A stretch of 64,000 bases of DNA from Trifolium pratense (taxonomy: Eukaryota > Streptophyta > Magnoliopsida > Fabales > Fabaceae), in NCBI RefSeq assembly GCF_020283565.1, contig NC_060060.1, positions 33,976,001 through 34,040,000 of the forward strand, given 5' to 3'. Made by a program: the position numbers and the translations under genes. Shown piece after piece: positions 23,085 to 35,339 of the stretch. The notes beneath the pieces were generated by a model. That model made no database searches. It was not told where the DNA came from and worked only from the letters and a program-made list of their open reading frames with translations. The stretch's first letter is position 1; the number at the start of each line of letters is the position of its first letter.

Positions 23085-26000
23085 TCAACTCATTGTGGAA
23101 AATGCTGACAATGCATTTGCGTGTGCTGGTGAGAGGTTGCTCAGAATGGGTTGCATTTGTTGTCCATATAATGAAATTAGATGACAAAAAGCTCTGCCTA
23201 CTAGAGCTTTGACTTCAGAAGTTTCGATAGGTGATGCCGCCACTTGAGCAAAAATATTGACTAATTCAGGGATGAGGGGAAGGATCTGCGCGTTTAAAAA
23301 TGGACAAACATAATTAGGTAGGGACAATATTACTGCCGGAGGAACAAGAAAAGAAGCAAAGAATCTCAACATTTCTATAAAGAAGCAATTACATGTGGAT
23401 TGGATGAGAATACAAGAGCAGAGACACAACTATAGACAGCCAAAGACTCCTCGCGGTCTTCTTTCAATGGAAGAACTCTCAGGAAAACAGGCAGAACCTG
23501 TAAAACAAAAGACAACAAAACATTTAGCTTATCAAGTATAAAAAAACAAAATTAAACATAGCAAAATTAGAAGTGAAATATGCTATATTGCTACAGTGTT
23601 CCTAAATTAATATTTAATTAAGTGAGAACTGAGAAGTGAAAAGAAGGAAAAAAAATAAAGCAGGAAATTACCTGATTTAAAGGAATAGACTCAGGGTGTA
23701 CCATAATCATCCTTGCCACAGCACCAGATGCATTATCCCTAACTGCATCATCAGGCTCAGACTCACCAAACAAGGGGTGAAGCCCGCGTAATATATTGTC
23801 ATAGTATCTAGTATTGGATTAAAGAAAATGCAATGTATACAGAGGTACATGATTCAATCATAAATTACATACAAGTTACAACTAATGGTGATTGGCATAA
23901 ATAATGATATAAACATACCCCATAAGCAGACCAAAAATAACAGAAAGATTAGTGTACACCAATCAAATGGGTAGCAGAAAAAGGATACTTCAAAGCTGAA
24001 TCGCCCCCATTTTTACACAACTCTCCAACACAAAATGCGGCGTTCCTTCTATTTGTTGCCTCAGATGACGCTAATTCTTTAAGCACCAAAGGCATCACTC
24101 TCTGAAACATATAATATCGCATTTTACAAAACAATTACAATTCTCAAAATGCTCATACAGATAAATAAAATTAGAAATTAAAAAAAAAAAAAAAAGCAAC
24201 AGAATTACATCCACATAAACTGCAATAGGAAAACCCATATTCTGAGCAACTTCGGCAAGGCAGGCAACAACCATGGTCCGATCTTGAGGGGTACGAAATG
24301 CTTTCTGAATTTCAAAATGAAGACATTAGTTTTTGATTTAATTCTAGGTTCTAACTGTAAAACTTATTGGTTGCCAACTCACTGCAAATTTCATCAAAGG
24401 ATCAAATAGCTGTGCAAAAATGGAATCAAATTGAGCACCCATGGCTTTTGCAAATGCAGGGAGAAGATCAGAAACTGCATCCATAAGCACTTCATCATGT
24501 GCACTGTCCTCATCATCAATTTCACTGTCTGACTCTACCTCCTGACAAGCAGATTTCTCCTGGAGCAACAATAAAGTTGCGTGAACAAGCTTCGGCAAGT
24601 CTGGTATCACAAATCTCACATTAGCAACAACTCAGCAAAATAACATTAAGTGATAGGTCAAATAATTATGTGCTTACATGGCTCAAGAGTTGCATAACCA
24701 TAATCTCTAATGATGTCGGCCACGTTAGTGCAAGCTTGAGCAACCACTTCCTTGTCATCATCTTCAACCATAGTTTTGATGAAAATATCCATCACAGTAT
24801 CTGTAAAATCAATCAGACTCGGTAGATAAATTAACAGCACATCATCCAATAACATTAAAAACAAATTCCAGACTCCAGGTAATGTTCTCACCAAGAACTT
24901 CTTTTGCTTTGGCAGCCCCTTCCTGAAAAGCGTGGTGCAAATTTTGATGTTAGTAAGATTGATGTCAGTAAGAAAAAGAATTAAAACCAAAGAGCAAACA
25001 TTTAAATTCAGAGAGAAGACACATTTTATTGTATACTTTTATGTAGTAACCCTCTCCACATAACAATCATCAAAAGAAAAACAATGGTCAACTAATCAAA
25101 ATGACAACTCTCATTGCAAATGTGTTAGAGAGAGGTGTGTTTATGAGAAATGTATCGCACTTAGTAGTGCATTTAGCTGGTAGAGTAGTCTAGTTGCTTT
25201 CAGAAGCTTCTACACTTGCTAGTCAGTAATTCACTTGCTAGTCAGTAATTCGGGTAATTATTTACATTCTATATTAAAGTCATCAATTTCAGATCAAGTT
25301 TACAACAAGAAACTCTCAGGTTCTGTCTAAAATTTTCTCTCACTTCCTATCATTTTCATTGACTTTCTCACCTGTATTTGTAATATACTGTTGTAAGTGT
25401 ATACGAAAAAAAAAATATAGGGCCAGGAAACAAAATGGTAATTAAACAAAAATTCATTTTCGAAAAAGGAAAAGGTGAATGATAAAAGAAGGAGGGGGGG
25501 ATTGTTTTACATTTTGGCTTTGGAAGATTGCATGGGCTGCAGTTAATGCATCTGCAATTAAAATCAAGCACACGTCAGCATTTAATGATTATATTATATA
25601 CATAGTCAATAAAATAAAACTGATATGAGAACACATATAAGATAGAAAAATGTGCATATATCAAACTACATAAGTAAACTTGTAAAATACCATGTAGAAT
25701 GGGCAGTTTACTTCCACTACTACCACTACTAAATTATCCGCTTCTTTCTTTTCCTCGTTGATTTTGTATTAATATATGATATGACATGGTTCTAGTGCAA
25801 GTTTTAATGTATTGGAATGGGATTCTAGGGTCTGCTTTATTAAGAACAATTTTAAAGATGATAAAATGCATTTTTTGCTGATACAACCAGAAACAATTTC
25901 TTAAGAAAACTACAAGGTTCCTTCCATGCATTAAACGCATGAAACAAACTGCAGGAAAAAGAGTAGTTTCCACCTACGTTTTAAAGCAATGATTGCCTGA

Positions 26001-29000
26001 AGTCTGACATCTCCGTGAAAATAGCCAGAGTGTTTAACTAAGATTCTTAGTGTCTCCTCCAAATAGCTTATCATGGTTTAAGAAACCAAATATACCTTTT
26101 AATGTTGATTATCTGTCATGAAATGAATGAAACGAAAAGTAATTCAAGCAAAGGATACGGAGCATAAGAGATGGTTGTATGCTGTGCAAATATGCCGAGG
26201 GCTTGGGTTGCCGCTGCCTTTTCATCCAACACTCCAGTTCTAATACTTATATTACGAACCCTTGGCTCGTCATGAGCTTCATCATCTGATGAAACCCCTT
26301 CAAATCCATTGGCAATTTCATCATCACACTCATCAATGTCAATCGCAGAACCATCGTCAAGATTGCAGGAAGAAAATGCAAGTGGCACAACATGAGGAAG
26401 ATACTGTTTAACAATACAAAATTTCACTGGTAAGAGTAAGCATGATATAGGAATTACATTAAGTCAATATAAACAAACCTGTGCAAAATTGTCACCCAAA
26501 ATCTCAGCAACATTGCCGAAGAATCCATGTGTGTACTCCCGAAGCTCACTATACTCCAAACCAAACCCCTAAAAATAACAGAAGAAAATCAAATTATTCC
26601 AGGAAGAAGATCAAATGCAAAATCAGCAATAATGTAAAGGTAATTACAGAAATTGCAGCTTCTATATAAGGAGGTATTATTGGTTCCATTCTCGTTTTCC
26701 CTACGGACATTGCAACCATTCCAACTAGTTCTGTTGCTCTTGCACGTGAACGGAGATCCTCGTCATTGGTTAGCACCATGAAGTTTTTCATCAACTCTAA
26801 AACCCTTTCAGCATAAGGAATGAAAGCTTGCTCTGCAGCAGAAGCCATAGAACCAATGGCAGACTGCAAGGGTGTCAAGGAGGAAAGTATAGATTAAATA
26901 TCAAAATAATTACTCAAAAGATGTTTCATCGTGATTATAGCAATCTTTACAGCATGCAGAATCCTCCCCATACCATGCACGTTTCTTTTAAAATGCGGGA
27001 ACTATTTTGGAGAGCTGCTAACAGTCTTCCCATCAAAGGATCTAGAAAAGGAAGGATTTCTTCTTCCCCCATGTTCTCACAAAAAGCAGCCAAAGCATAG
27101 TATGACTTTTCCTGCACAGATTAAATGTAATGCTCATAAGTGCAGACATTTTTTTGGTAGTAGCAGATAATCTATTATTCTACTGTATTGATAAACCATT
27201 CTCTTCTCCAATGTATACCTTTACTTCATCAGATGCATCCTCAAGAGCATTTAGAATGCAGGGAAGGACACTCTCATAATGGGAAACAATTTCGGGCTGT
27301 AAGTACTCAGCAAATTGACCCAAAGCAAAGGAAGCCGCTCCTCTGACCATTTGTTCTGGATCCCTGAGAGCTGCCAGGACAATATGGAGAATAGGCTCCA
27401 GCTTTGTTTTCATGAGTTCCAGACAACCTTCAGAAATGACACCCAGTGCAGTAACAGATGCTTCCCGAAACTTAGGGTTTGCATTTTGATAGCTGACAGA
27501 AGCAAATTCAAAAACAGGTGGGAAAACCTGCTTTGGGATGTTCAGAGCCATTGTATCAATAACTTCTGCAGCAGCTCGATCAGGTGCAAGATCATCATCA
27601 TCATTTTCATTGGTTGATTCAGCAAGCAAAGGGCATAAAACATGTAAGATAGGCATGACCAGCTTATGCTTTTTCAAAGTACTGGACTTGTACTTTGCCA
27701 GCCATGAAATAATCTGAATGGCCTGTTAGATAAAGCCAGTAACATCAAGCTAGTGAACAAAACAAATATGAAAGCAGGGGTATAAAAAGTCATAGCAATA
27801 TACTTTATGATCCTAACCAACCTGATGGCGTGTGTTAGGCTCTAAACTTTGAGTTGAGCAAACCTCAAGAGAGAACTGTACTATGGATTTGACGGAATCT
27901 CCAAGAAGAGGTGCAGGAGATTCAATCAACTCGTCAAAAATTTCAAAAGCAATTATGGCAACATCTTCTTCTCCTGAGGCAAGACACTGTCTTGATACAT
28001 TTAAGATGCTTGGAATAAAGTCACGAAACTTAACCTGTATATTTATGATAAAATTCAAGTTAAACTTGAATTAAGTATACAATATGCAGCAGAAAAGCAA
28101 ACATAATATAAGCAATACACTGATAAGTTGATTACAAGCATCTAACCAGTTTCATTGTAGCTTTACATGAATGTGATGTACATCAGAACATCAATGTTGA
28201 GTTACTAATACTACCAATGATGTATAACATCGTGAGAAAGAAAAAAATTTGCTGGGTGAAAATTCATTTCAGACAACACATGTTCTTCACTAAAGCTCAG
28301 ACTAGTACCCAAAAAAGAAAGCAAAATATTGGGTAGCGAGTACAGCAGTTTGCACTAAGACCCTGGTATTGTCACCAATAAAGAAACTTAAATGAGAAAT
28401 GCTAATATCAAACTCTCAAACACACTCCATTCCTCACACTCTCTCTAATTGGAACACGTCATCCACCTTTTTAACCTTTTATATGTTTTTTATTTATTGT
28501 TTTTAATTGGCTTTTTTTTTTTTGTTTGGTTGTCTTCTCTTCTCCATCCAACCACCCTTCTCCATTGTTAATAACTAAAATTACAATACTTCATCAATCT
28601 CTTAATCTACCTCCATCAAACCACACTAAGTTCACATTTGTTGTTCATCTTTCCATAATAAAACATCAGAACAACCTTAATCCAACATAAACCTTCTCTT
28701 CCACCGCATCCATTCAAAATCAGATTTGTCATGTGTACAATCACAACAACGCCCGACGTCGTATTACCGCTGTTGCACTCTCCTTTTATTCTAATTAGGG
28801 AAACAAAACAATCAACCCACCGTGCACTGTGGCACCGCCTTATGCCATGTCATCAAGACCGACAAGTCGCCCATGTCTATACCTCTCACCGTCATCGTCG
28901 TTGTCGAATTCCCAGAGCATCATAACCGCCGCATCACCAAAGGGAAGCACTGTCATGCAGCGGCAGAGATACCAAGATCGGTGCACCAGTAAAGAAAAAT

Positions 29001-31335
29001 AGAGGTTGCAGGGTGATGGACTCATGGTGATAGATCGTGTTGGAGTGTTTGTTTTTTAGAAGGAAAAAAAAAAAAACCACTGTAACAAATTAATTATTAA
29101 AATAAAATGATGACGTGGCCCAATTAGAGAGAGTGTGAGGAATGGAGTGTGTTTGAGAGTTTGACCATAGCACTTCTCAACTTAAATTCCTAAAAATGCT
29201 GATTAACATTTTGTCACTAAGACCCTGTATTGACACCACTAAAGTAACTTAAATTCCTAAAAATGCTGATTATACAAGAAATCACTCATAATGTGGAAAT
29301 CTCCTAATATACTTCTCATGTCAACATATTTCTTGGCGCCCTATGATAATTCCACAAGTCGCATGAGCTTAACAAAAAATAAACATTTAGAAGGCCTATG
29401 AAACATGAAGGAGTATCTAAGGCTTTAAATTTAATGCAAATTTGTCTGGTATGGTTGAAATTATTATACATTGTTTATTCTTCTTATTCTCCTTCTTTTT
29501 ACCATTTTTCCAATGGTTCTAATAGAGTATTCATATATTTTCTTATATTCTAACAGTTCTAGACAGGGAGTTGATTGCAGTAAATAAATTTAATTTTACC
29601 AATGTGTCACTGTTAGGATGTATCATTACAATAGATTCAGATAGAATAAGGCCAACTGTTCTTTCTGTTAGTTAGCCCATTAGTAGATCGGTTAGAGGAG
29701 ATTGATTAGATATAAAAAAAATAAAGGGGAAATCAGATTAGGGAGACTCGTTCAGTACATTTGACAGTTTTAAGAGATCCTTTGTGAAGGGGAAACCCTA
29801 GTGGGACATCCATTCACATTTTTTATTCAGTTTTCAATAGCACAACTCTGATATTTTGGTTCTTCCTATATGGTTTTCCATCTCTTTTTTCTTTGAGTTC
29901 CCAATAGTCACATATTTAAATTTCTTAATAGTGAACTTATCACACCCAACATGGAAATCCTTCACTAAATACCGATACTGTATGCTAATGAAACACACAA
30001 AGTTCACTAACATGAAGAAAAAAATATGAAAATTAACAGAAACAACAAATATTAAACATTATTATTATAGTTTGGTAAGAAAAAAAACGTTATTATTATA
30101 GTTGCAAATTGCAATCACATGAACAACACTGACATACCACTTCGTCCCCGTCATGAGTGAATTCCATAAAAGATCCCACCGCCCTGGCAAAATTGGCAAA
30201 GTTCTTCGTAAGCAAAAACATGATATTGTAATAAATAATTGCGTTGAGGTTTGTACATATACAATAGAACCAATAACAGATGCTAACTTACTTGAGAGCT
30301 GCAACTCGAACTCGGTTGCTAGTCTCATCCTGCAAGCACTTGAGTAAAAGAGCTTGCAGATCTGCGAAATGCGGCCGAAAAGCATTCCCAATTGTTTCAG
30401 TTAAAGAACTGAATAGAATTAATGCCACCTAATAATATTCCAAAATCAACAAAAGCTAGGTCAGAAATTTTCTTCTCTAAGATCTAAGTCTTTTTCTCAA
30501 ATTCCATTACAGATTTCACATAGCAGCACCAAATAATGAAATAGCCAATGCAAATGCAGTATAAGATATATCCAATTTTAATATAGTTATATGCCAGAGT
30601 TGTTCTCATCTAACTTTTTTTTTTTTCTTTCAGGAAAATGACTTCATTAAGCAGCTAAATCAATTTAAACAAAGGAGAGCAATCCTTAATCCAAACCAAG
30701 TCTATGGAATCCAAAGCAAATATAGCTAAATGGTAAGCAGAAACATTAGCGGAACGCTTAACATACATGATTTAAATTACAATTGAAGTAAAATGAAAGC
30801 AAATTAGAAGATTGTAACGTACTTCTCGATGATCCTCCTGTGGACTCTGACTACATTGAAAGAGAAACGGAAATAAATCCGGCCACTCACCAGACGGAAC
30901 TGCATACTTTGCAACAATGCTAACAACATTGGCACTGGCTTTCCTAACAGGAGGACTGCACATATAAAAAAAGATTAATTAATTAATTAATCAATTAAGC
31001 TAAAATGTGTGATAAATTGATTGATAATAAAGTGATTAAGAAATATGATAATTACTGAACCTGTGTTCCATGGTGATACTATCGATGAGAGATTGTTTAA
31101 CGAGTTGTTTAATTTGAGGAGAGAGTTTGGACCAATGACCGGTGATTTTTTTACGGAGGAGGACGGCGGCGAGTTGACGGACGTTGGGGGTTTTGGCGGT
31201 GCGTAAGTGGTGAATCAAAGCAGGAACGACTTGAGGATCTTTAGCGAGGCGTTTGATTTGGTCTTCTGCTTGACGACGAGCGTCGTTGTCTGGCATAAGG
31301 AATTGAATCAACAAAAGCTCGAGAGACTGCGCCAT
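23085..31335 (-). CDS. IMB4: Importin-4-type beta-karyopherin
   Basis: Twenty exons on the minus strand: 31335-31061, 30955-30823, 30428-30292, 30183-30138, 28034-27822, 27722-27219, 27111-26974, 26863-26648, 26568-26479, 26403-26159, 26066-25978, 25551-25511, 24922-24892, 24800-24678, 24600-24383, 24304-24209, 24101-23989, 23807-23672, 23497-23393 and 23285-23085. They sum to 1049 residues, about the length of the Arabidopsis importin-4 homologue (At4g27640). The N-terminus MAQSLELLLIQFLMPDNDAR and VRQLAAVLLRKKITGHW form the RanGTP-binding importin-beta N domain. HEAT repeats fill the rest. Two acidic insertions (residues with DDGSAIDIDECDDE, and ESDSEIDDEDSAHDE) are typical cargo-contact loops. 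The family imports histones and ribosomal proteins into the nucleus. Intron 4 (2.1 kb) carries a MULE element. Confidence 0.93.
28394..29178. mobile_element. MULE-type element in importin intron 4
   Basis: Terminal inverted repeats of about 75 bp (left gagaaatgctaat, right its inverted counterpart ending agcacttctc) bound 785 bp. A perfect 9-bp target duplication 'aacttaaat' lies at 28385-28393 and 29179-29187, the hallmark of Mutator-like elements. The interior at about 28730-29030 is clearly GC-richer than the surrounding DNA and might be captured host sequence. No transposase is present. Confidence 0.8.
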
Positions 31336-31926
31336 TTTTGTGAGGGTTTTGCTTTGAATACACACAAGTGACTTTGGTGGAAGAAAGGTTTTATAGTCAC
31401 ACTTTAGTAGTAGTGTATTAATTAAATAAATATTGCTGCCGCAAAACAGGGTTTTTGGTTCTCTCTGGTAAATTACTACTTTACTGCTGTTGCTCAACTG
31501 TTATTTATCAGTCACTCTCGCTCGTGCCGTGCCCCCGTGTGTGTCTATGTCCCTACCAGTGGGTATGTAGGGGTGCACGTGGTTCGGTTTTGGTTGGATT
31601 TGGTCAAAACCAAAACTCGAACCACATATGATATTTTGGATTGGGTTATATAAATTATAAAATAACCACCCGTTACAATATTGAGTCGGGTTAGAGAAAT
31701 CCAGTAATTTTCTGGTTGAATTGGGTTACCCAAATTATTTTTCTATTTTTTTAATATTAAACATCTAAATGAATAATCATCATATTTTTCCATAAAAATA
31801 AGTTAAATAACTCACCCTTGTATTTTCTTGAAAAATTTTGTAACTTTATTTCACTATTAAAAATAATGCAATGAATTATCATATTTATTTATAAAAATTA
31901 TTCAATCTTTTTATTTTTTTTTAAAA
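31336..31926. other. Upstream region of the importin gene with MITE-like sequence
   Basis: This holds the 5' UTR and promoter of the minus-strand importin gene. From about 31568, 'taggggtgcac' followed by ggttcggttttgg repeats begins an element. Its inverted counterpart 'atatacaccctta' ends at about 33003, so an older TIR element probably spans 31568-33003 and hosts the MULE-type insertion at 31927. Confidence 0.4.
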
Positions 31927-32658
31927 GGCTTAAATGCAGTTTTGGCCCCCAAGTTTCACAATTGCTTGATTTTGGTCCCCCACATTTTAATTGCTTGATT
32001 TTAACCCCCTAAGTTTCACAATTGCTTGATTTTAGCCCTCCAAGTTTCAATTGCTCGATTTTGGCCCCCCAAGTTTACCCCCTTTTGCATTTGCTAGCCT
32101 CCTGTTGAATATTTTGATTAAAAATTGATTATGTGGCATTTTAAAATTAAATAAGTATTTTTTTTTGGATTAAAATTAAATAAGTATTTAAAAATAAATT
32201 ACAAATTGTTTTTTAAAAACTAAATTATAATTTTTTTTTATTATATGTAGTTTGTAAAATAATTTTGTTATATAAAAAAGTAAAAAAAAAACATTTTATG
32301 AATTATTTTTTAAAAACTTTGTAAACTTTTTTTTAAATAAAAAATAATTATTAAACTTTTTATTAAAAAAGCAATTTTTAATACATTTTTATAAAAGCAA
32401 ATATTTTTATTTTTTAATTAAAACATATTTTTAATTTTTTTAAAATGTCACATAAGCAATTTATAGTAAAAAAAGTCAACGGGGGGCTAGCAAATACAAA
32501 AGGGGGTAAACTTTGGGGGCCAAAATCGTGCAATTGAAACTTGAAGGGCTAAAATCAAGCAATTGTGAAACTTAGAGGGTTAAAATCAAGCAATTGAAAT
32601 GTGGGGGGCCTAAATCAAGCAATTGTGAAACTTGATGGGTCAAAACTGCATTTAAGCC
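31927..32658. mobile_element. MULE-type MITE with repeat-built terminal inverted repeats
   Basis: The 732-bp element begins ggcttaaatgcagtttt and ends with the exact inverse. It is flanked by the 9-bp repeat 'tttttaaaa' (31918-31926 and 32659-32667). Each terminal repeat of about 190 bp is itself made of four to five roughly 30-bp units around 'aattgcttgatttt' with C-rich joints. The core is AT-rich and non-coding. Confidence 0.75.
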
Positions 32659-33134
32659 TTTTTAAAATAGTGCGATTAATTATCATATTTGTTTATAAAA
32701 ATTATTCAATTTTTTTATTTTCTTAAATAGTAGTATAAGTTATTTTTACTATAAAAATATTTAACGATTAAATGACAAAATTTTTAGTATTTTTATAAAA
32801 AAATATTTCAAAAAAACATAATACTAGTGGGTCAATGGTTTTTTTGGATTGGATCCGATTTTACCCGGAACCCGATTTTTTATGGGTTTTTCACTTTTGA
32901 AATCCATATCAACCCAATTTTCCGACCCAACCCACTTTGTTTTGGTTGGATTGGGTGGGTTTGATCGGATTGACTAGATTTGCCCAATCCATATACACCC
33001 TTATGGTTATGGGTATGTACTACTATGTACGGTAGTAGTAGAAGGGTTTCATTTAGGGTAAGTTTGGTTGAAAGGAAATAAATTGAGAAGGAAAAAATAC
33101 GAAAATCAATGAATGAATTTGAAGTAAGATTTAT

Positions 33135-33334
33135 GGTCTGTTTGACCTAACTTTTTTAGAGCTTATGCAAATAGCTTATTCATATTATTATAAGTTTGTC
33201 AATGTAGTTTATGATAAAATAACTTATAAAATTACAATTTTCACTAGTGTGAACTTATAAAATAGCATAAAATATAATTTATATTGCATAAGCTGTTTGC
33301 ATAAACTCTAAAAAAAACCGGGTCAGACGAGTCC
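33135..33334. repeat. MITE with 'ggtctgtttgacc' ends
   Basis: The left end ggtctgtttgacctaac and the right end containing gggtcagacgagtcc are imperfect inverted repeats. The internal sequence is AT-rich with 'cttataa' inversions. The pattern is typical of hAT-like MITEs. Confidence 0.5.
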
Positions 33335-33488
33335 TTAGTTTAAGTTTATTCATCGATTTTCATGTTTCTCTTCATTCCTACTTTCCTTCATTCCAACTAA
33401 ACGGAACATTAAGGTAATTATTCACAAAATAATATACGATAGAAAACATAAACTTTTAATTTATTAAAAATTTTTTTGTATTGACTTT

Positions 33489-33590
33489 GTGAGTTTAGCT
33501 TAACTTGTAGGAACATCGCATTTTATATGCATGGGTCGAGGTTTGAACCTCGGACACTCTACTGATCATCTTTAAATAATATTATTTGGC
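33489..33590 (+). mobile_element. Old SINE remnant (tRNA-like)
   Basis: Box A-like 'gagtttagcttaacttg', then 'aggaacatcgcattttat' and box B context ggtttgaacctcgg match the better copy at 59820 with many changes. No A-tail or target duplication remains. Confidence 0.6.
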
Positions 33591-35339
33591 AAAATGCATC
33601 TATAAGTCCTTTAAGTTTTTAAGTAACAAAAATTCACAGAGAAAATACAAAAACTTTTTTAATACATTAAAAGTTTATGTTTGGAATGAAGGGTGTGAGT
33701 GTGTGACACACTTCAATGACATTTGAATGTTTTATTCATCTTCCTTCAAAGTTGCGGAATAGTTTGTTGCATCCCAATATCTCTCCAACCCATATAAGCC
33801 CTCCTACTATTAAGCTTTATTCGGTCATTCAAAAGCTTTTTCCCCAATCCAATATAGATCGTTTTCATTTAAATTATGATTACGATAAAGTATTTAAGTA
33901 GTACAAATATCTATCTTTCTTAAAAAATTACTCTGTTTCTCCACATCCTCAAGACCCGACAAATAACAAAGTTGCATGTTAGTTCAAATTGATAACCTTA
34001 ATCCCACTTTTATTGATTTGATTAAAACTCAACTCATAGAATCCATATAAAAGGATTTAGTGCCAAAACTAAAAAGGAAAGGTGAAGCTATGCCTAATGG
34101 CATTAACATATCTCACAACACATAGATGAATGTTTAAACATATCTTTTACGAACAATGCAAAAAGGCGAAATTCTCACTCTCCATTTGTTCATGTAATTA
34201 TTTGTCATAATACGATAACATACAATCAATCATATGAAAGTATGGATGCATTTGGGGTCCTCTATACTCCCACAAAGTTTTTTAATGGTAATCAATAGCT
34301 CGAATAGTCCCATGCGGCAACCTATGTGCACAATAAATGACAAATTGATGAGTGTTGGTGCCTCTTCATACTTGTTAAGGAGACTCACTCACCAAATATC
34401 ATATAGCATGTTAACGATGTTCTACATCATTTTCACGAGAAAAATATCATTCATAAGGTACACTCTCTTAAAACCATATTAACTATACGAATTAAATTGA
34501 CAACACATGTTAAGTCCACCAAGTGAGACTTCCTACCCTACTCAATACCCCCCACAAAAAACCACACTAAATTTTTTAAATCTCATCACAAACAATTTTG
34601 GGAATCATAGTATACTACATATTGTAATATTAAGTAGATTTAACAACCGACTTAAGAAAAATAATTGTCAGGTAGACTGAAGCATCGATACTTCCAACCA
34701 CTCAACATATTTCAGATATTTTAAATATCATTTTTAAATACAATAACAATCACTTGAAAGTGGTAAAGCCTATATTAACTTAAAAAGCAATTTTAAAAAA
34801 ATCACATCAATTTGGTAATAAAAAAATCACATTAAGAAAAAGAAAACACTAGTTTAATTTTTTTTCTTATTGCAATAGAAAGGGCATAAGCCAAAAACAA
34901 ATTACAAGAAAATAACACGAGGAGTAGATAATCCTAATACATCAGCTAAGCACAATTGCTCAAGATAAAACGATGATTCATTTTTTATTTATTTTTATGT
35001 AGTTACATGTGTGATTTTTATTCATATTATCTAAAGTTTTTTTTTCCTCCTTACCCGTTTGAACTTGACTTACTTTCTAAATAAATAAATTTTTACAAGT
35101 TTTCACTAACAAAAATCGTGTCTTTATAATTTTTTTTTTTGTTTTTCTTTATAATTTTTTTTTTCATAAATTATTCTGCACAATATTAAATGATAATTAA
35201 TTATTGAAGTCAAATATCCAAACCGCCACGGGAGTTGTATTCACCGCACTATACACGGCATTTCTCAGATATCTTCCATTCTTCCTCCTTAGTCTGTTGG
35301 TTCCATTATCGTATTGATCTGAGTTATTCGAACGCTAAA
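33591..35339. other. Gene-free intergenic region upstream of the ceramidase-like gene
   Basis: No coding feature was recognised. Short open frames here lack homology that I can see. The last 150 bp are richer in GC and CT, consistent with a 5' UTR. No upstream ATG in frame was found before 35340. Confidence 0.45.

Noticed and set aside
28731..29025. Short frames in the GC-rich MULE interior as a captured gene
   Set aside because: The frames are open on both strands only because of GC content; no protein family is recognisable, so only the capture hypothesis is reported.
29609..29850. Solo LTR starting 'tgttaggatg' in importin intron 4
   Set aside because: The start is LTR-like, but no end with a matching 5-bp target duplication could be found.
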